Below are positions 22,779 through 31,610 of a DNA stretch of 64,000 nt, in pieces. This stretch comes from Streptomyces hyaluromycini. GTDB taxonomy: Bacteria; Actinomycetota; Actinomycetes; Streptomycetales; Streptomycetaceae. Made by a program: the position numbers and the translations under genes. The notes under the pieces are model-generated. The model saw only the letters and a list, made by a program, of their open reading frames with translations, did no database searches and was not told the DNA's origin. Numbering within the stretch: the stretch's first letter is position 1; the number at the start of each line of letters is the position of its first letter. The stretch covers positions 434,001 to 498,000 of the forward strand of contig NZ_BCFL01000022.1 of assembly GCF_002217755.1 (NCBI RefSeq), written 5' to 3'.

Positions 22779-23962
22779 CCGCCCCCGGAAGGGTCCTGGT
22801 GGTGGGCGCGTCGGCGTCCGGGCTCACCACGGTGGAGTCGCTGCGACGCAAGGGATACACCGGCGAGATCGCCGTGATCGGCGACGAGCCGCACGCGCCG
22901 TACGACCGGCCGCCACTGTCCAAGCAGGTCCTCTCCGGCGCGTGGGAACCGCAGCGGGCGACGCTGCGCACGGAGGAGATCCTTTCCGGCCTCGCCGCCG
23001 ACTTCGTGCTCGGTGACGAGGCGGTCGCGCTGGACCCGGCGGCCCGGACCGTGCGCACCGCGTCCGGACGGGAGCTGTCCGCGGACGCGGTCGTCCTCGC
23101 CACCGGCGTCCGGCCTCGTATCCTGCCCGGCCAGCAGGGCCTGGCGGGCGTGTACGTGCTGCGCGGTCTCGACGACGCACTCGCCCTGAAGGCGGAGCTG
23201 CGCCCCGGCGCGCGGCTGGTGGTGGTCGGCGAGGGCGTGCTCGGATCGGAGATCGCGGCCACCGCACGCACGCTGGGGCTGGAGGTCACCCTCACCGGCC
23301 CGCTGTCCGCGCCGATGGCCCTTCAAGTGGGCCCGATGGTGGGCGGCTTGCTGGCGGAACTCCATCAGGAGCACGGCGTACGACTGCGGTTGGGGGCCGG
23401 GGTCGCGGGGCTGAGCGGCCGGGACGGGCGGGTCACCGGGGTGGAACTGAGCACCGGGGAGACCCTTGCGGCCGACGTGGTCGTCGTCGCCATCGGGGCG
23501 TCGCCGGCGACCGAGTGGCTGGCCGACAGCGGTCTGACCCTGGACAACGGCGTCGTGTGCGACTCCCGCTGCCGTGCCGCGGACGGGATCTACGCGGTCG
23601 GTGACGTGGCCCGGTTCCACCATGAGGGCTATGGCCGCCTGATGCGCCTGGAGAACCGTACGAACGCCACGGAGCAGGCCGCGGCCGTCGCCGGCGTCGT
23701 TCTCGGCGAGGACCGGCCGTATGTGCCCGTGCCCTACTTCTGGACCGACCAGTTCGAGGCGAAGCTCCAGGTCCACGGGCTGCTGCCCGCGGACGCCGAC
23801 GTGGAGGTCGTCGAAGGCGATGTGGCGGCCCGCCGGTTCGTCCTCCGGTACGCCAGCGAGGGCGCGGTGACCGGGGTGCTGGGCTGGAACATGCCCAAGC
23901 AGACGCGCCTGCGCCGCCAGGAGGTCGTCGACGCCCTGCACACCCCCGTCTCCACCCCCTGA
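22775..23962 (+). CDS. NAD(P)H-dependent ferredoxin reductase (putidaredoxin/rhodocoxin reductase type)
   Basis: A 395-residue FAD enzyme that passes electrons from NAD(P)H to a ferredoxin. The FAD loop is GASASG (11-16), the nucleotide loop is GEGVLG (152-157), and the second FAD motif is DGIYAVGDVA. The segments YDRPPLSK and YFWTDQF are typical of oxygenase-coupled reductases. It is followed after 20 bases by a 3Fe-4S ferredoxin, so together they form an electron chain for a P450; the only P450 in the window is at 3142. It starts in an ATGA overlap with a small upstream frame. Confidence 0.92.
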   Translation: MTAPGRVLVVGASASGLTTVESLRRKGYTGEIAVIGDEPHAPYDRPPLSKQVLSGAWEPQRATLRTEEILSGLAADFVLGDEAVALDPAARTVRTASGRELSADAVVLATGVRPRILPGQQGLAGVYVLRGLDDALALKAELRPGARLVVVGEGVLGSEIAATARTLGLEVTLTGPLSAPMALQVGPMVGGLLAELHQEHGVRLRLGAGVAGLSGRDGRVTGVELSTGETLAADVVVVAIGASPATEWLADSGLTLDNGVVCDSRCRAADGIYAVGDVARFHHEGYGRLMRLENRTNATEQAAAVAGVVLGEDRPYVPVPYFWTDQFEAKLQVHGLLPADADVEVVEGDVAARRFVLRYASEGAVTGVLGWNMPKQTRLRRQEVVDALHTPVSTP

Positions 23963-23982
23963 CACGAATTGGGAGAGGTTTC

Positions 23983-24177
23983 ATGAAGGTTCTCATCGAC
24001 GAGGAGAAGTGCGTCGCCGCCGGACAGTGCGTGAACGCTTCCCCGGACGTCTTCGACCAGCGTGAGGAGGACGGCATCGTCGTCCTGCTGAACGAGAACC
24101 CGTCGGCCGAGCTGGCGGACGACGTCCGCAACGCGGCCGCGGTGTGCCCCGCACTCGCCATCCGCATAGCGGAGTAG
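23983..24177 (+). CDS. 3Fe-4S type ferredoxin
   Basis: A 64-residue ferredoxin with cluster ligands Cys10, Cys16 and Cys55 and Ala13 at the variable position, which indicates a 3Fe-4S cluster. GGGAGAGG precedes the ATG. It lies directly after the ferredoxin reductase and should be its redox partner, delivering electrons to a P450. Similarity to the ferredoxin at 1272 is limited mainly to the cluster motif and the MKxxID start. Confidence 0.9.
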   Translation: MKVLIDEEKCVAAGQCVNASPDVFDQREEDGIVVLLNENPSAELADDVRNAAAVCPALAIRIAE

Positions 24178-24256
24178 CCGGCCGTGACGGCCCGGAGGCC
24201 CCGGGAGACCCGGAAGACAGGCACGGTGGGACAGCGCAGTACGACAGGAGTCACCC

Positions 24257-25198
24257 ATGAGTGAGTTCAGCTTCGAAGGAAGAGTGGCCGTCGTCACCGG
24301 CGCGGGGCGGGGGATCGGGCGTGCCCATGCCCGTCTGCTGGCCGAACGCGGAGCGAAGGTCGTCGTCAACGACCTCGGCGGGTCGATGGCCGGCGAGGGG
24401 GCCGACGCCGGTCCGGCGCAGCAGGTGGCCGACTCGATCGTCGCGGCCGGCGGCCAGGCCGTCGCGGACACCAACGACGTCTCCACCGAGGCGGGCGGCA
24501 AGGCGATCATCGACTCCGCGCTGGACGCCTTCGGCCGTGTCGACATCGTCATCAACAACGCCGGCATCATCAGGTGGGCCGGTCTGCCCGAGGTCGACCT
24601 CGACAACCTCGAACGCCACCTCGCCGTCCACCTGATCGGCTCGTTCAACACCATGAAGGCCGCCTGGCCGCACTTCGTCGAGCAGGGGTACGGCCGCGTC
24701 GTGCTGACGACGTCGGCCGGTCTGTTCGGCCTCGACAACAACCTGTCGTACGCGGCGGCCAAGGGCGGCGTGGTCGGTCTGGCCCGCAGCGCACGGCTGG
24801 CCGGCGAACCGCACGGCATCAAGGTGAACGTGGTCGCCCCGGCCGCCCTGACCCGCATGGGCGGCATCGAGGACGAGGCCGCGGCCGAGGCCGCAGCCCA
24901 GCAGGCGGGCATGCCCTCGGAGGCGGTGTCGCCGATCGTCGCCTATCTCGCCCACGAGGCCTGCCCGGTCAACGGCGAGATCTACGCGGCGGGGGCGCGG
25001 CGCTTCGCGCGCTTCTTCATAGGGTCCACGCCCGGCTATGTGCACGAGGACGGTCCGGCCACGATCGAGGACGTCGTGAAGAACTGGGACGTGATCAACG
25101 ACGAGAAGGACTACTACGTGCCCGGGGACCTGATGGCGTGGACCGGGGCCTTCCTCGGGCACCAGTTCAGCGAGAAGCCGGGCGGCGCGTCCTCGTAG
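24257..25198 (+). CDS. SDR, (3R)-hydroxyacyl-CoA dehydrogenase / 17-beta-HSD4-like
   Basis: A 313-residue SDR, longer than usual because of a C-terminal extension containing EIYAAGARRFARFF and VHEDGPATIEDVVKNWD. The cofactor loop TGAGRGIG is at 14-21 and the catalytic residues are Ser153, Tyr165 and Lys169 in YAAAK. The length, the NDLGGSMAGEG segment and the tail resemble the dehydrogenase part of the peroxisomal multifunctional protein (17-beta-HSD type 4) and the mycobacterial steroid side-chain enzyme ChsB1. It should oxidise a 3-hydroxyacyl-CoA to a 3-ketoacyl-CoA. AGGAG lies before the ATG. It is the last gene of region A. Confidence 0.87.
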   Translation: MSEFSFEGRVAVVTGAGRGIGRAHARLLAERGAKVVVNDLGGSMAGEGADAGPAQQVADSIVAAGGQAVADTNDVSTEAGGKAIIDSALDAFGRVDIVINNAGIIRWAGLPEVDLDNLERHLAVHLIGSFNTMKAAWPHFVEQGYGRVVLTTSAGLFGLDNNLSYAAAKGGVVGLARSARLAGEPHGIKVNVVAPAALTRMGGIEDEAAAEAAAQQAGMPSEAVSPIVAYLAHEACPVNGEIYAAGARRFARFFIGSTPGYVHEDGPATIEDVVKNWDVINDEKDYYVPGDLMAWTGAFLGHQFSEKPGGASS

Positions 25199-25241
25199 GC
25201 GCCCGCCCGACCGGCGGCGGACGCGGGCCGGGGCATCCGGC

Positions 25242-26411
25242 TCAGGCGTCCCCGCCGGGCTTCGGTCCGGCCAGGTCACGGCCGATGATCTCCTTCATGA
25301 TCTCGGTCGTGCCGCCGACGAGGGTCTGCACCCGTGCGTCGGCGTACGCCCGTGAGATCCGGTACTCGTCCATGTAGCCGTAACCGCCGTGCAGTTGGAG
25401 GCAGGCGGCGACCACCCGGTTCTGGAGTTCCGTGGCCCACCACTTGGCCTTGGCCCCGGTCACCGCGTCGAGTGTCCCCTCGTTGAGGTCGAGGATGCAG
25501 CGCTCCAGATAGCCGCGGGTCACCTCGACCTCGGTGGTCAGCTCGGCCAGCCGGAACCGGGTGTTCTGGAAGTCGACGAGCCGCCGCCCGAACGCCTGGC
25601 GCTCCCGCGTGTACGCCACCGTCCAGCGCACGGCCGCCTCCGCCGCCGCCACCGCGCGCCAGGCGATCGAGAGCCGCTCCAGGGGGAGTTGGGCGGTGAG
25701 CTGGCCGAAGCCCGCCCCCTCCTCGCCCAGCAGGGCCTCCGGGGGCAGCCGCACGTCGTCGAAGTACAGCTCCGCGGTGTCCTGGGCGTGCAGGCCCAAC
25801 TTCTTCAGCTTGCGCCCCCGTTGGAATCCCGGTGCCGTGGACGGTACGAGGAACAGGGAGAGCCGGGAGCGGCCGGCCGCCTCCCCGGTGCGGGCGGCCA
25901 CGATCACCAGGTCGGAACTGGAACCGCTGGTGATGAACGTCTTGGTGCCGTCGAGGATCCACTCCGCCCCCTCGCGCCGCGCGGTGGTGCGTATCCCGCG
26001 CAGATCGCTGCCGCCGCCCGGTTCGGTCATGGCGATCGAGGCGACCACCTCGCCCGCCGCCATGCCGGGCAGCCACCTCTCCCGCTGCTCATCTGTCCCG
26101 AACCTGACCAGGTACGACGCGACGATGTCCTCGTTGATCGAGAAGCCGGACGCCAGGGCGGCCGCCCCGACCTCGGCCAGCTCCTCCTGGATCACGCACC
26201 GGAAACGGTAGTCGTCGGCACCCGCACCGCCGAACCGCTCGGGTACGCGCAGTCCCAGCACACCCGCGGCGGCCGCCGCCTTCCAGACGGAGCGGTCGAT
26301 GAGGCGCGCCTCCTCCCACTCCTCCAGATGCGGCGTCACCGAGCGCTCGACCAGGCTGCGTACGGTCCGGCGGAACGCGGTGTGGTCGTCCTCGTAGAAG
26401 CTGTACGGCAT
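25242..26411 (-). CDS. Acyl-CoA dehydrogenase, long-chain type
   Basis: A 389-residue acyl-CoA dehydrogenase. The C-terminal motif is GGTTEIMKEIIGRD rather than GEGT, as in long-chain acyl-CoA dehydrogenase, and the catalytic base is probably Glu245 in PLERL, the position used by long-chain and isovaleryl enzymes. AMTEPGGGSD and HGGYGYMDE are present. I chose the ATG at 26411, which has GGGAG upstream; an ATG at 26429 would place six extra residues inside the promoter. It is transcribed away from the racemase gene at 26487 and shares its operator. It should desaturate a bulky or branched acyl-CoA. Confidence 0.9.
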   Translation of the reverse strand: MPYSFYEDDHTAFRRTVRSLVERSVTPHLEEWEEARLIDRSVWKAAAAAGVLGLRVPERFGGAGADDYRFRCVIQEELAEVGAAALASGFSINEDIVASYLVRFGTDEQRERWLPGMAAGEVVASIAMTEPGGGSDLRGIRTTARREGAEWILDGTKTFITSGSSSDLVIVAARTGEAAGRSRLSLFLVPSTAPGFQRGRKLKKLGLHAQDTAELYFDDVRLPPEALLGEEGAGFGQLTAQLPLERLSIAWRAVAAAEAAVRWTVAYTRERQAFGRRLVDFQNTRFRLAELTTEVEVTRGYLERCILDLNEGTLDAVTGAKAKWWATELQNRVVAACLQLHGGYGYMDEYRISRAYADARVQTLVGGTTEIMKEIIGRDLAGPKPGGDA

Positions 26412-26435
26412 CGTCCGCTCCCAGGCCATTATCTA

Positions 26436-26451
26436 AAATCGCTAACTGATA
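26436..26451. promoter_or_regulatory. Region B operator, copy 1 (divergent promoter)
   Basis: AAATCGC-TA-ACTGATA matches the right half of the 16-bp dyad AATCAGT-TA-ACTGATT well and the left half partly. It lies between the divergent acyl-CoA dehydrogenase and racemase genes. Confidence 0.55.
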
Positions 26452-26486
26452 TACCCTATGGCGCGGGAGTCATCATAGGAGGACCG

Positions 26487-27593
26487 ATGGCAGCGGTTCC
26501 ACCCCTCGGCGATCTGCGGGTCCTGGAGTTCCTGGGCCTGGGGCCCGGACCGTTCGCGGGCATGCTGCTCGCCGATCTGGGGGCCGACGTACTGGCCGTC
26601 ACCAGGCCGCGCGCCGCCCGGCCCGCGCTGGCGGAGAACCGGCCCGTCGTCGAACTCGACGTCAAGTCGGCCGAGGGCCGCCAGGAGGCGCTGCGGCTCG
26701 CCGAGCGGTGCGACGTCCTGATCGAGGGCTTCCGACCCGGCATCATGGAGCGGCTGGGACTGGGGCCGGCGGAAGTGCGAAAGGCCAACCCACGGCTGGT
26801 CTACACGCGCATGACCGGCTGGGGACAGCACGGCCCGCTGGCACCGACAGCGGGGCACGACATCAACTACATAGCGATCACAGGGGCTTTACACCATGCC
26901 GCCCGGCGCGGCGAGGTACCCGTCCCGACCGCCAACCTGCTGGGGGACTTCGGCGCGGGCGGCATGTATCTGGTGATGTCCGTCCTGGCGGCCCTGCACG
27001 AGCGCGGCCGTACGGGATCGGGACAGGTGCTCGACGTGGCCGTCGTCGACGGAACGACCTATCTCACGACCATGCTGCACGAGTACCGGTCCAGAGGCAC
27101 GTGGTCGGACGTCGCCGGCACCAACAGGCTGGACACCGGCGCGCCTTACTACGACGTCTACCCGTGCGCCGACGGCGGGCACGTCGCGATCGGTGCCCTG
27201 GAGGCGCCGTTCTTCGCGGCACTCGTGGAGCTGCTCGGCCTCGATCCCGCCTGGACCGACATCCGCGAGGACCCCCGCAACTGGCCCGAACTGCGCCGGG
27301 AGATCGCGCGGGCCGTACGGCGGCGCACCCGGGACGAATGGGCGGCGGCGGCCGAGAAGACGGACGCCTGTCTGAGCCCCGTGCTCAATCTGGCGGAGGC
27401 CGCCGGACATCCGCACCTGCGCGCCAGACGCGCGCTGGTGCCCGCGCCGGACGGCCGGACGGGATGGCGGCCGACGCTGGGCGGCCGGCGGTTCGCGGGT
27501 GCGCCGTCGGCGTCGGCGGCGTCGTCGGTGGCGGACACGCTCGCACGGTGGCGGGCGGACGAGTCCGGGGGTGACCCGGCCCCGGCGCGCTGA
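26487..27593 (+). CDS. Alpha-methylacyl-CoA racemase (CoA-transferase family III)
   Basis: A 368-residue family III enzyme of the racemase branch. His124 in AGHDINYIA and Asp154 in NLLGDFGAGG match the catalytic pair of AMACR/MCR (His126/Asp156 in the mycobacterial enzyme), and the YPCADGGHVAIGALE segment is also typical. It changes the configuration of a 2-methylacyl-CoA so that stereospecific acyl-CoA dehydrogenases can act, a known need in steroid side-chain and branched terpenoid breakdown. AGGAGGACC lies before the ATG. It heads a likely operon with the thiolase, CoA ligase and F420-type enzyme that follow. Confidence 0.9.
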   Translation: MAAVPPLGDLRVLEFLGLGPGPFAGMLLADLGADVLAVTRPRAARPALAENRPVVELDVKSAEGRQEALRLAERCDVLIEGFRPGIMERLGLGPAEVRKANPRLVYTRMTGWGQHGPLAPTAGHDINYIAITGALHHAARRGEVPVPTANLLGDFGAGGMYLVMSVLAALHERGRTGSGQVLDVAVVDGTTYLTTMLHEYRSRGTWSDVAGTNRLDTGAPYYDVYPCADGGHVAIGALEAPFFAALVELLGLDPAWTDIREDPRNWPELRREIARAVRRRTRDEWAAAAEKTDACLSPVLNLAEAAGHPHLRARRALVPAPDGRTGWRPTLGGRRFAGAPSASAASSVADTLARWRADESGGDPAPAR

Positions 27594-27655
27594 CGGGCCC
27601 GGCGAACCCGGCACCGGGTCGACACGCGGAACCTGCGATGTGGGAGCGAGGAGAG

Positions 27656-28804
27656 ATGACGGCACGGCAGGCAGTGATCGTGGACGCGGTGCGCACTCCC
27701 ATCGGGAAGCGCAACGGGGCGCTCAGCGAGGTGCATCCCGTCGACCTCTCGGCGGTGGTCCTGCGCGCGCTCGTGGAGCGCAACGAGGTCCCGCCGGAGT
27801 ACATCGACGACGTGATGTGGGGGTGCGTCACGCAGTTGGGCGACCAGTCCAGCAACATCGCCCGGTTCACCACCCTCGCGGCGGGCTGGCCCGAGAGCAT
27901 TCCGGGCGTCACCTTCAACCGGGCCTGCGGCTCCGGCCAGCAGGCCGTCGAATCGGCGGTGCACGCCGTCGTCGCGGGCGCCTACGACTGGGTGATCGCG
28001 GGAGGCGTCGAGTCCATGTCGCGCGTTCCGCTCGGAGCCGCCCGGCAGACCGGCCTGCCCTACGGGCGGACCGTGCTGGACCGCTACCGGACGGACCGGC
28101 TGGAACAGGGCACCGGGGCCGAGATGATCGCCCGCAAGTGGGGACTGGACCGGCACCGGCTCGACGAGTACGCCTCGCGTTCGCACGCACTGGCCGCCGC
28201 CGCCATCGACGCGGAGGTCTTCGACGGGCAACTGGTCACCGTGCCCGCCGCACCGGAGCTGAAGCAGGACGAGGGGCTGCGCCGGGGCACGTCACCCGAG
28301 ACGCTGGCGAGGCTCAAGCCGTCGTTCCAGGAGGACGGGGTCATCCACGCGGGCAACGCCTCCCAGATCTCCGACGGAGCCGCCGCACTGCTCATCACGA
28401 CCGCCGAGCTGGCCCGCCGTCACGGACTGCGCCCGCTGGCGACGATCCGCGCGGGCGCGGTCGTCGGGGACGACCCGGTGATGATGCTGACGGCGCCCAT
28501 CCCCGCCACCCACAAGGTGCTGCAGCGGGCCGGCCTGTCGATCGGGGACATCGGTGCCTTCGAGGTCAACGAGGCCTTCGCGCCGGTACCGCTCGCCTGG
28601 CAGAGCGAGGTGAAGGCCGATCCGGACCGGGTCAACCCGCTCGGCGGGGCCATCGCCGTAGGACATCCCCTCGGTGCGTCCGGTGCCGTCCTCGCCACCC
28701 GGCTGCTGCACCACATGCGCCGCCACGGCATCCGGTTCGGCCTCCAGACCATGTGCGAGGGCGGCGGCACCGCCAACGCCACCGTCTTCGAACTGGCCGA
28801 CTGA
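27656..28804 (+). CDS. Thiolase (acetyl-CoA acyltransferase, FadA-like)
   Basis: A 382-residue thiolase. The nucleophile is Cys91 in NRACGSGQQA; the other active-site residues are His337 in GHPLGASG and Cys367 in CEGGGTAN, with NEAFAP at 305-310. It should split a 3-ketoacyl-CoA with CoA, the last step of a beta-oxidation round. I chose the ATG at 27656, five bases after GAGGAGAG; a start 18 bases earlier lacks a ribosome site. It sits between the racemase and a CoA ligase. Confidence 0.93.
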   Translation: MTARQAVIVDAVRTPIGKRNGALSEVHPVDLSAVVLRALVERNEVPPEYIDDVMWGCVTQLGDQSSNIARFTTLAAGWPESIPGVTFNRACGSGQQAVESAVHAVVAGAYDWVIAGGVESMSRVPLGAARQTGLPYGRTVLDRYRTDRLEQGTGAEMIARKWGLDRHRLDEYASRSHALAAAAIDAEVFDGQLVTVPAAPELKQDEGLRRGTSPETLARLKPSFQEDGVIHAGNASQISDGAAALLITTAELARRHGLRPLATIRAGAVVGDDPVMMLTAPIPATHKVLQRAGLSIGDIGAFEVNEAFAPVPLAWQSEVKADPDRVNPLGGAIAVGHPLGASGAVLATRLLHHMRRHGIRFGLQTMCEGGGTANATVFELAD

Positions 28805-28838
28805 CATGACCGCAACGCGCACACCGGAGGAGACGGCA

Positions 28839-30491
28839 GTGAGCGTGACACCCGAGCAGCGGCGGCTCGACCTGGCCGCGCTGCGGGAGCGCTGGTACCG
28901 GGAGGGCCACTACTCCTCGCGCACCATGGCCGATGCCCTGGAGGACGCCGGCCGCCGGGTGCCCGGGACGCGGTTCGTCTTCGCCTCGGAGACGGAGACG
29001 ACCACGGTCACCCTGGCGGACGTGCTCGCGCTGGGCAGGCGGGCGGCGGCCGGGCTGCGCCGGCTCCGGGTGCGGCCCGGTGACGTGATCGCCGTACAGG
29101 TCCCCAACCGGCTGGAGCTGGTGGTGTCGTACTTCGGCACCTGGCTGGCCGGCGCGGTCGTGCTGCCCATCACCCACATCTACGACTCCGCCGAGGTCGG
29201 GGTCATCCTGCGCGACGCCCGGGCGAAGGTACTCGTCCTGCCCGACGCGTGGCGCTCCATCGACTTCGTCGACCGCCTGGCCCGCCTCGACGCGGGACCG
29301 GCCCTCGAACACGTCGTCATGATCGGCGACCGGGTGGTACCGGACGCGGTCCCCTGGTGCACCCTGCTCGCCGAGTCGGAGGAGGCGCCGGCGCCCGTGG
29401 ACGTGGCCGCCGACGACGTGTGCGCGGTGATCTACACCTCGGGGACGACCGGCACACCCAAGGGCGTGCAGCACACCCACAACACCCTGCTGCACGAGCT
29501 GCGCAAGGGCGACCTGATGAACGAGGCCGGACCCGACGACACCCGCCTCATCCCCTGGCCCTCCGGCCATGTCGCCGGGCTGCTGGCCGCGTGCAGCGGG
29601 ATCGTCGGAGGCACCGACACGGTGCACATGGACCGCTGGAACGAACGCCGGGCCGTCGAACTCGTCGAGGAGTTCCGCTGCACCATCACCAGCGGCACCC
29701 CCCTGCATGTGGAGGCGCTGTTGAGGGCGGCCGAGGAACACGGCCGCGACATCTCCAGTCTGCGGTTCGTCCAGATCGGTGCCGCCAACGTCCCGCCCGC
29801 GCTGGTCGCCAGGGCCGACGACGCGGGCGTCGTGGTGGCCCGCGCCTACGGCAGCACCGAGCACCCGCGGTGTGCGACCTCGCCGCTGGACGCCTCGGCG
29901 CGCCAGCGGTCCCTGACGGACGGCCTGGTGCGCTTCGGCGACGAGGTGCGGATCGTCGACGACAAGCTGCGTCCGCTGCCGGTGGGGGAGGCGGGTGAGG
30001 TCGTGACCCGCGGTCCCAGTCAGTTCGTCGGCTACCGCAACCGCGCGTACGACGATTCGGCGTTCCTGCCCGGCGGCTGGTTCCGCACCGGGGACGTGGG
30101 ACGGCTCGACGAGGACGGCCACCTGACCATCACCGACCGCATCAAGGACATCATCATCCGCGGCGGGGAGAACATCGCCTCCAAGGAGGTCGAGGACATC
30201 CTCACCACCCATCCGCGGGTTCGGCACGCCGCCGTGGTCGCCGAACCCGACCCGCGGTACGGCGAGCGGGTGGCCGCCTTCGTCGTCCTCGACAGCGGCA
30301 CGCTCGACGTCGAGGAGGTGCGCGAGCTGTTCGCCCGGCACCGGGTGGCACCGCAGAAGGCGCCCGAGCGCATCGTGGTCGTCCCCGACCTCCCGCGGGC
30401 CCCGTCGGGGAAGGTCCGCAAGTTCGAGCTGCGCGACCGGCTGCGGGGGGCGGGGGCCACGGAGGAGTCCGCCGACGAGGCCGGTGTCTGA
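28839..30491 (+). CDS. AMP-dependent acyl-CoA synthetase
   Basis: A 550-residue adenylate-forming ligase with YTSGTTGTPKG, AYGSTEHP, GWFRTGDVG, RIKDIIIRGGENI and the C-terminal PRAPSGKVRKFELR carrying the catalytic Lys. It activates a carboxylic acid as its CoA thioester. I chose the GTG at 28839 because GGAGGAGA lies five bases upstream; an ATG at 28806, directly after the thiolase stop, has no ribosome site and would add 11 residues. Its neighbours (racemase, thiolase) suggest a branched side-chain or ring-fragment acid. Confidence 0.9.
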   Translation: MSVTPEQRRLDLAALRERWYREGHYSSRTMADALEDAGRRVPGTRFVFASETETTTVTLADVLALGRRAAAGLRRLRVRPGDVIAVQVPNRLELVVSYFGTWLAGAVVLPITHIYDSAEVGVILRDARAKVLVLPDAWRSIDFVDRLARLDAGPALEHVVMIGDRVVPDAVPWCTLLAESEEAPAPVDVAADDVCAVIYTSGTTGTPKGVQHTHNTLLHELRKGDLMNEAGPDDTRLIPWPSGHVAGLLAACSGIVGGTDTVHMDRWNERRAVELVEEFRCTITSGTPLHVEALLRAAEEHGRDISSLRFVQIGAANVPPALVARADDAGVVVARAYGSTEHPRCATSPLDASARQRSLTDGLVRFGDEVRIVDDKLRPLPVGEAGEVVTRGPSQFVGYRNRAYDDSAFLPGGWFRTGDVGRLDEDGHLTITDRIKDIIIRGGENIASKEVEDILTTHPRVRHAAVVAEPDPRYGERVAAFVVLDSGTLDVEEVRELFARHRVAPQKAPERIVVVPDLPRAPSGKVRKFELRDRLRGAGATEESADEAGV

Positions 30492-30554
30492 CCGCCCCGC
30501 GCCCTATGGCCCTGTGATCCGGTGCCATCCCCGGCGGAACAAGAGAGGCTTCTC

Positions 30555-31610
30555 ATGGACGTGGGACTGCTGATGAGCTACTCGGGAGGCTTCGCCGAAG
30601 CCGCCCGGCGGCTGGGCGACTTCGAGGCGGCCGGAGTCGACTCGGTCCTGCTGCCCGAGGCGTACACCTTCGACTCGGTGAGCCAGCTCGGCCACCTCGC
30701 CGCCCGCACCGAACGGATGCGCCTCGCGACCAGCATCCTCAACGTGTACTCACGCACCCCCGCGCTGCTCGCGATGACCGCGGCCGGACTCGACTTCGTG
30801 TCGGAAGGACGGTTCGAGCTGGGCATCGGCGCCTCCGGCCCCCAGGTGGTCGAGGGGTTCCACGGACTGCCCCACACATCCCCGCTGACCCGGATCCGGG
30901 AGGTGGTCGAGATCTGCCGGACCGTCTGGCGGCGCGAGCCCCTGCGCCACGAGGGCCGGGTCTTCCAGCTGCCGCTGACCGCCGAGCGCGGGGGCACCGG
31001 CCGGGGCGGCCGCGCCCTGAAACTCATCAACCATCCCCTCCGGCCGGACATCCCGATCGTCCTGGCAGCGCTGGGACCGAAGAGCGTGGAACTGGCGGCG
31101 GAGCTGTGCGAGGGGTGGCAGCCCACGCTGTACCTTCCGGAGGCGGCCAAGGAGGTCTTCGGCCCCTCCCTGGAGGCCGGGCGCGCCCGGCGCCGGGCCG
31201 GGCTGCCGCCGCTCAGGGTCGTCGCCGACGTCAAGGTCCTCGTCAGCGACGACGCGGAGGAACTCGCGGCCGGACGGCAGCGGGTCCGCGAATACATCGC
31301 CCTGTACGTCGGCGGCATGGGAGCCCGGGGCCGGAACTTCTACAACGCCCTCGTCGCGCGGTACGGCTTCGAAGGTCCGGCGGCGGAGATCGAGGAGCTG
31401 TACCAGAGTGGCCGCAAGGACGAGGCCGCCGCCGCGGTCCCCGGGGAACTGGTCGACGCGGTGGCCCTGGTGGGACCGCGCGGACTGGTCGCGGAACGGG
31501 TCGCGGCGTTCCGCGACAGCGGGGTCACGGGGCTGAACGCCTCGCCGATCGCGGTCACCCACGATCGGCGGGTCGAGGACATGGAACTGCTCAAGCGGCT
31601 TGCCGGGTGA
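30555..31610 (+). CDS. LLM-class flavin-dependent oxidoreductase (F420-type)
   Basis: A 351-residue luciferase-like monooxygenase/F420-dependent oxidoreductase. The TIM-barrel signatures LPEAYTFDSVSQLG, RLATSILNVYSRTPALLAMTA and GRFELGIGASGPQVVEGFHG are clear. Members use F420 or FMN and include dehydrogenases, reductases and type II Baeyer-Villiger enzymes; which applies here cannot be decided. AAGAGAGG lies before the ATG at 30555. It ends 20 bases inside the convergent acyl-CoA dehydrogenase gene, an antisense overlap of the two coding ends. Confidence 0.87.
   Translation: MDVGLLMSYSGGFAEAARRLGDFEAAGVDSVLLPEAYTFDSVSQLGHLAARTERMRLATSILNVYSRTPALLAMTAAGLDFVSEGRFELGIGASGPQVVEGFHGLPHTSPLTRIREVVEICRTVWRREPLRHEGRVFQLPLTAERGGTGRGGRALKLINHPLRPDIPIVLAALGPKSVELAAELCEGWQPTLYLPEAAKEVFGPSLEAGRARRRAGLPPLRVVADVKVLVSDDAEELAAGRQRVREYIALYVGGMGARGRNFYNALVARYGFEGPAAEIEELYQSGRKDEAAAAVPGELVDAVALVGPRGLVAERVAAFRDSGVTGLNASPIAVTHDRRVEDMELLKRLAG

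Noticed and set aside
25200..25230. Terminator between the SDR and the convergent acyl-CoA dehydrogenase
   Set aside because: Only a 6-base stem with a 16-base loop can be drawn; too weak to call.
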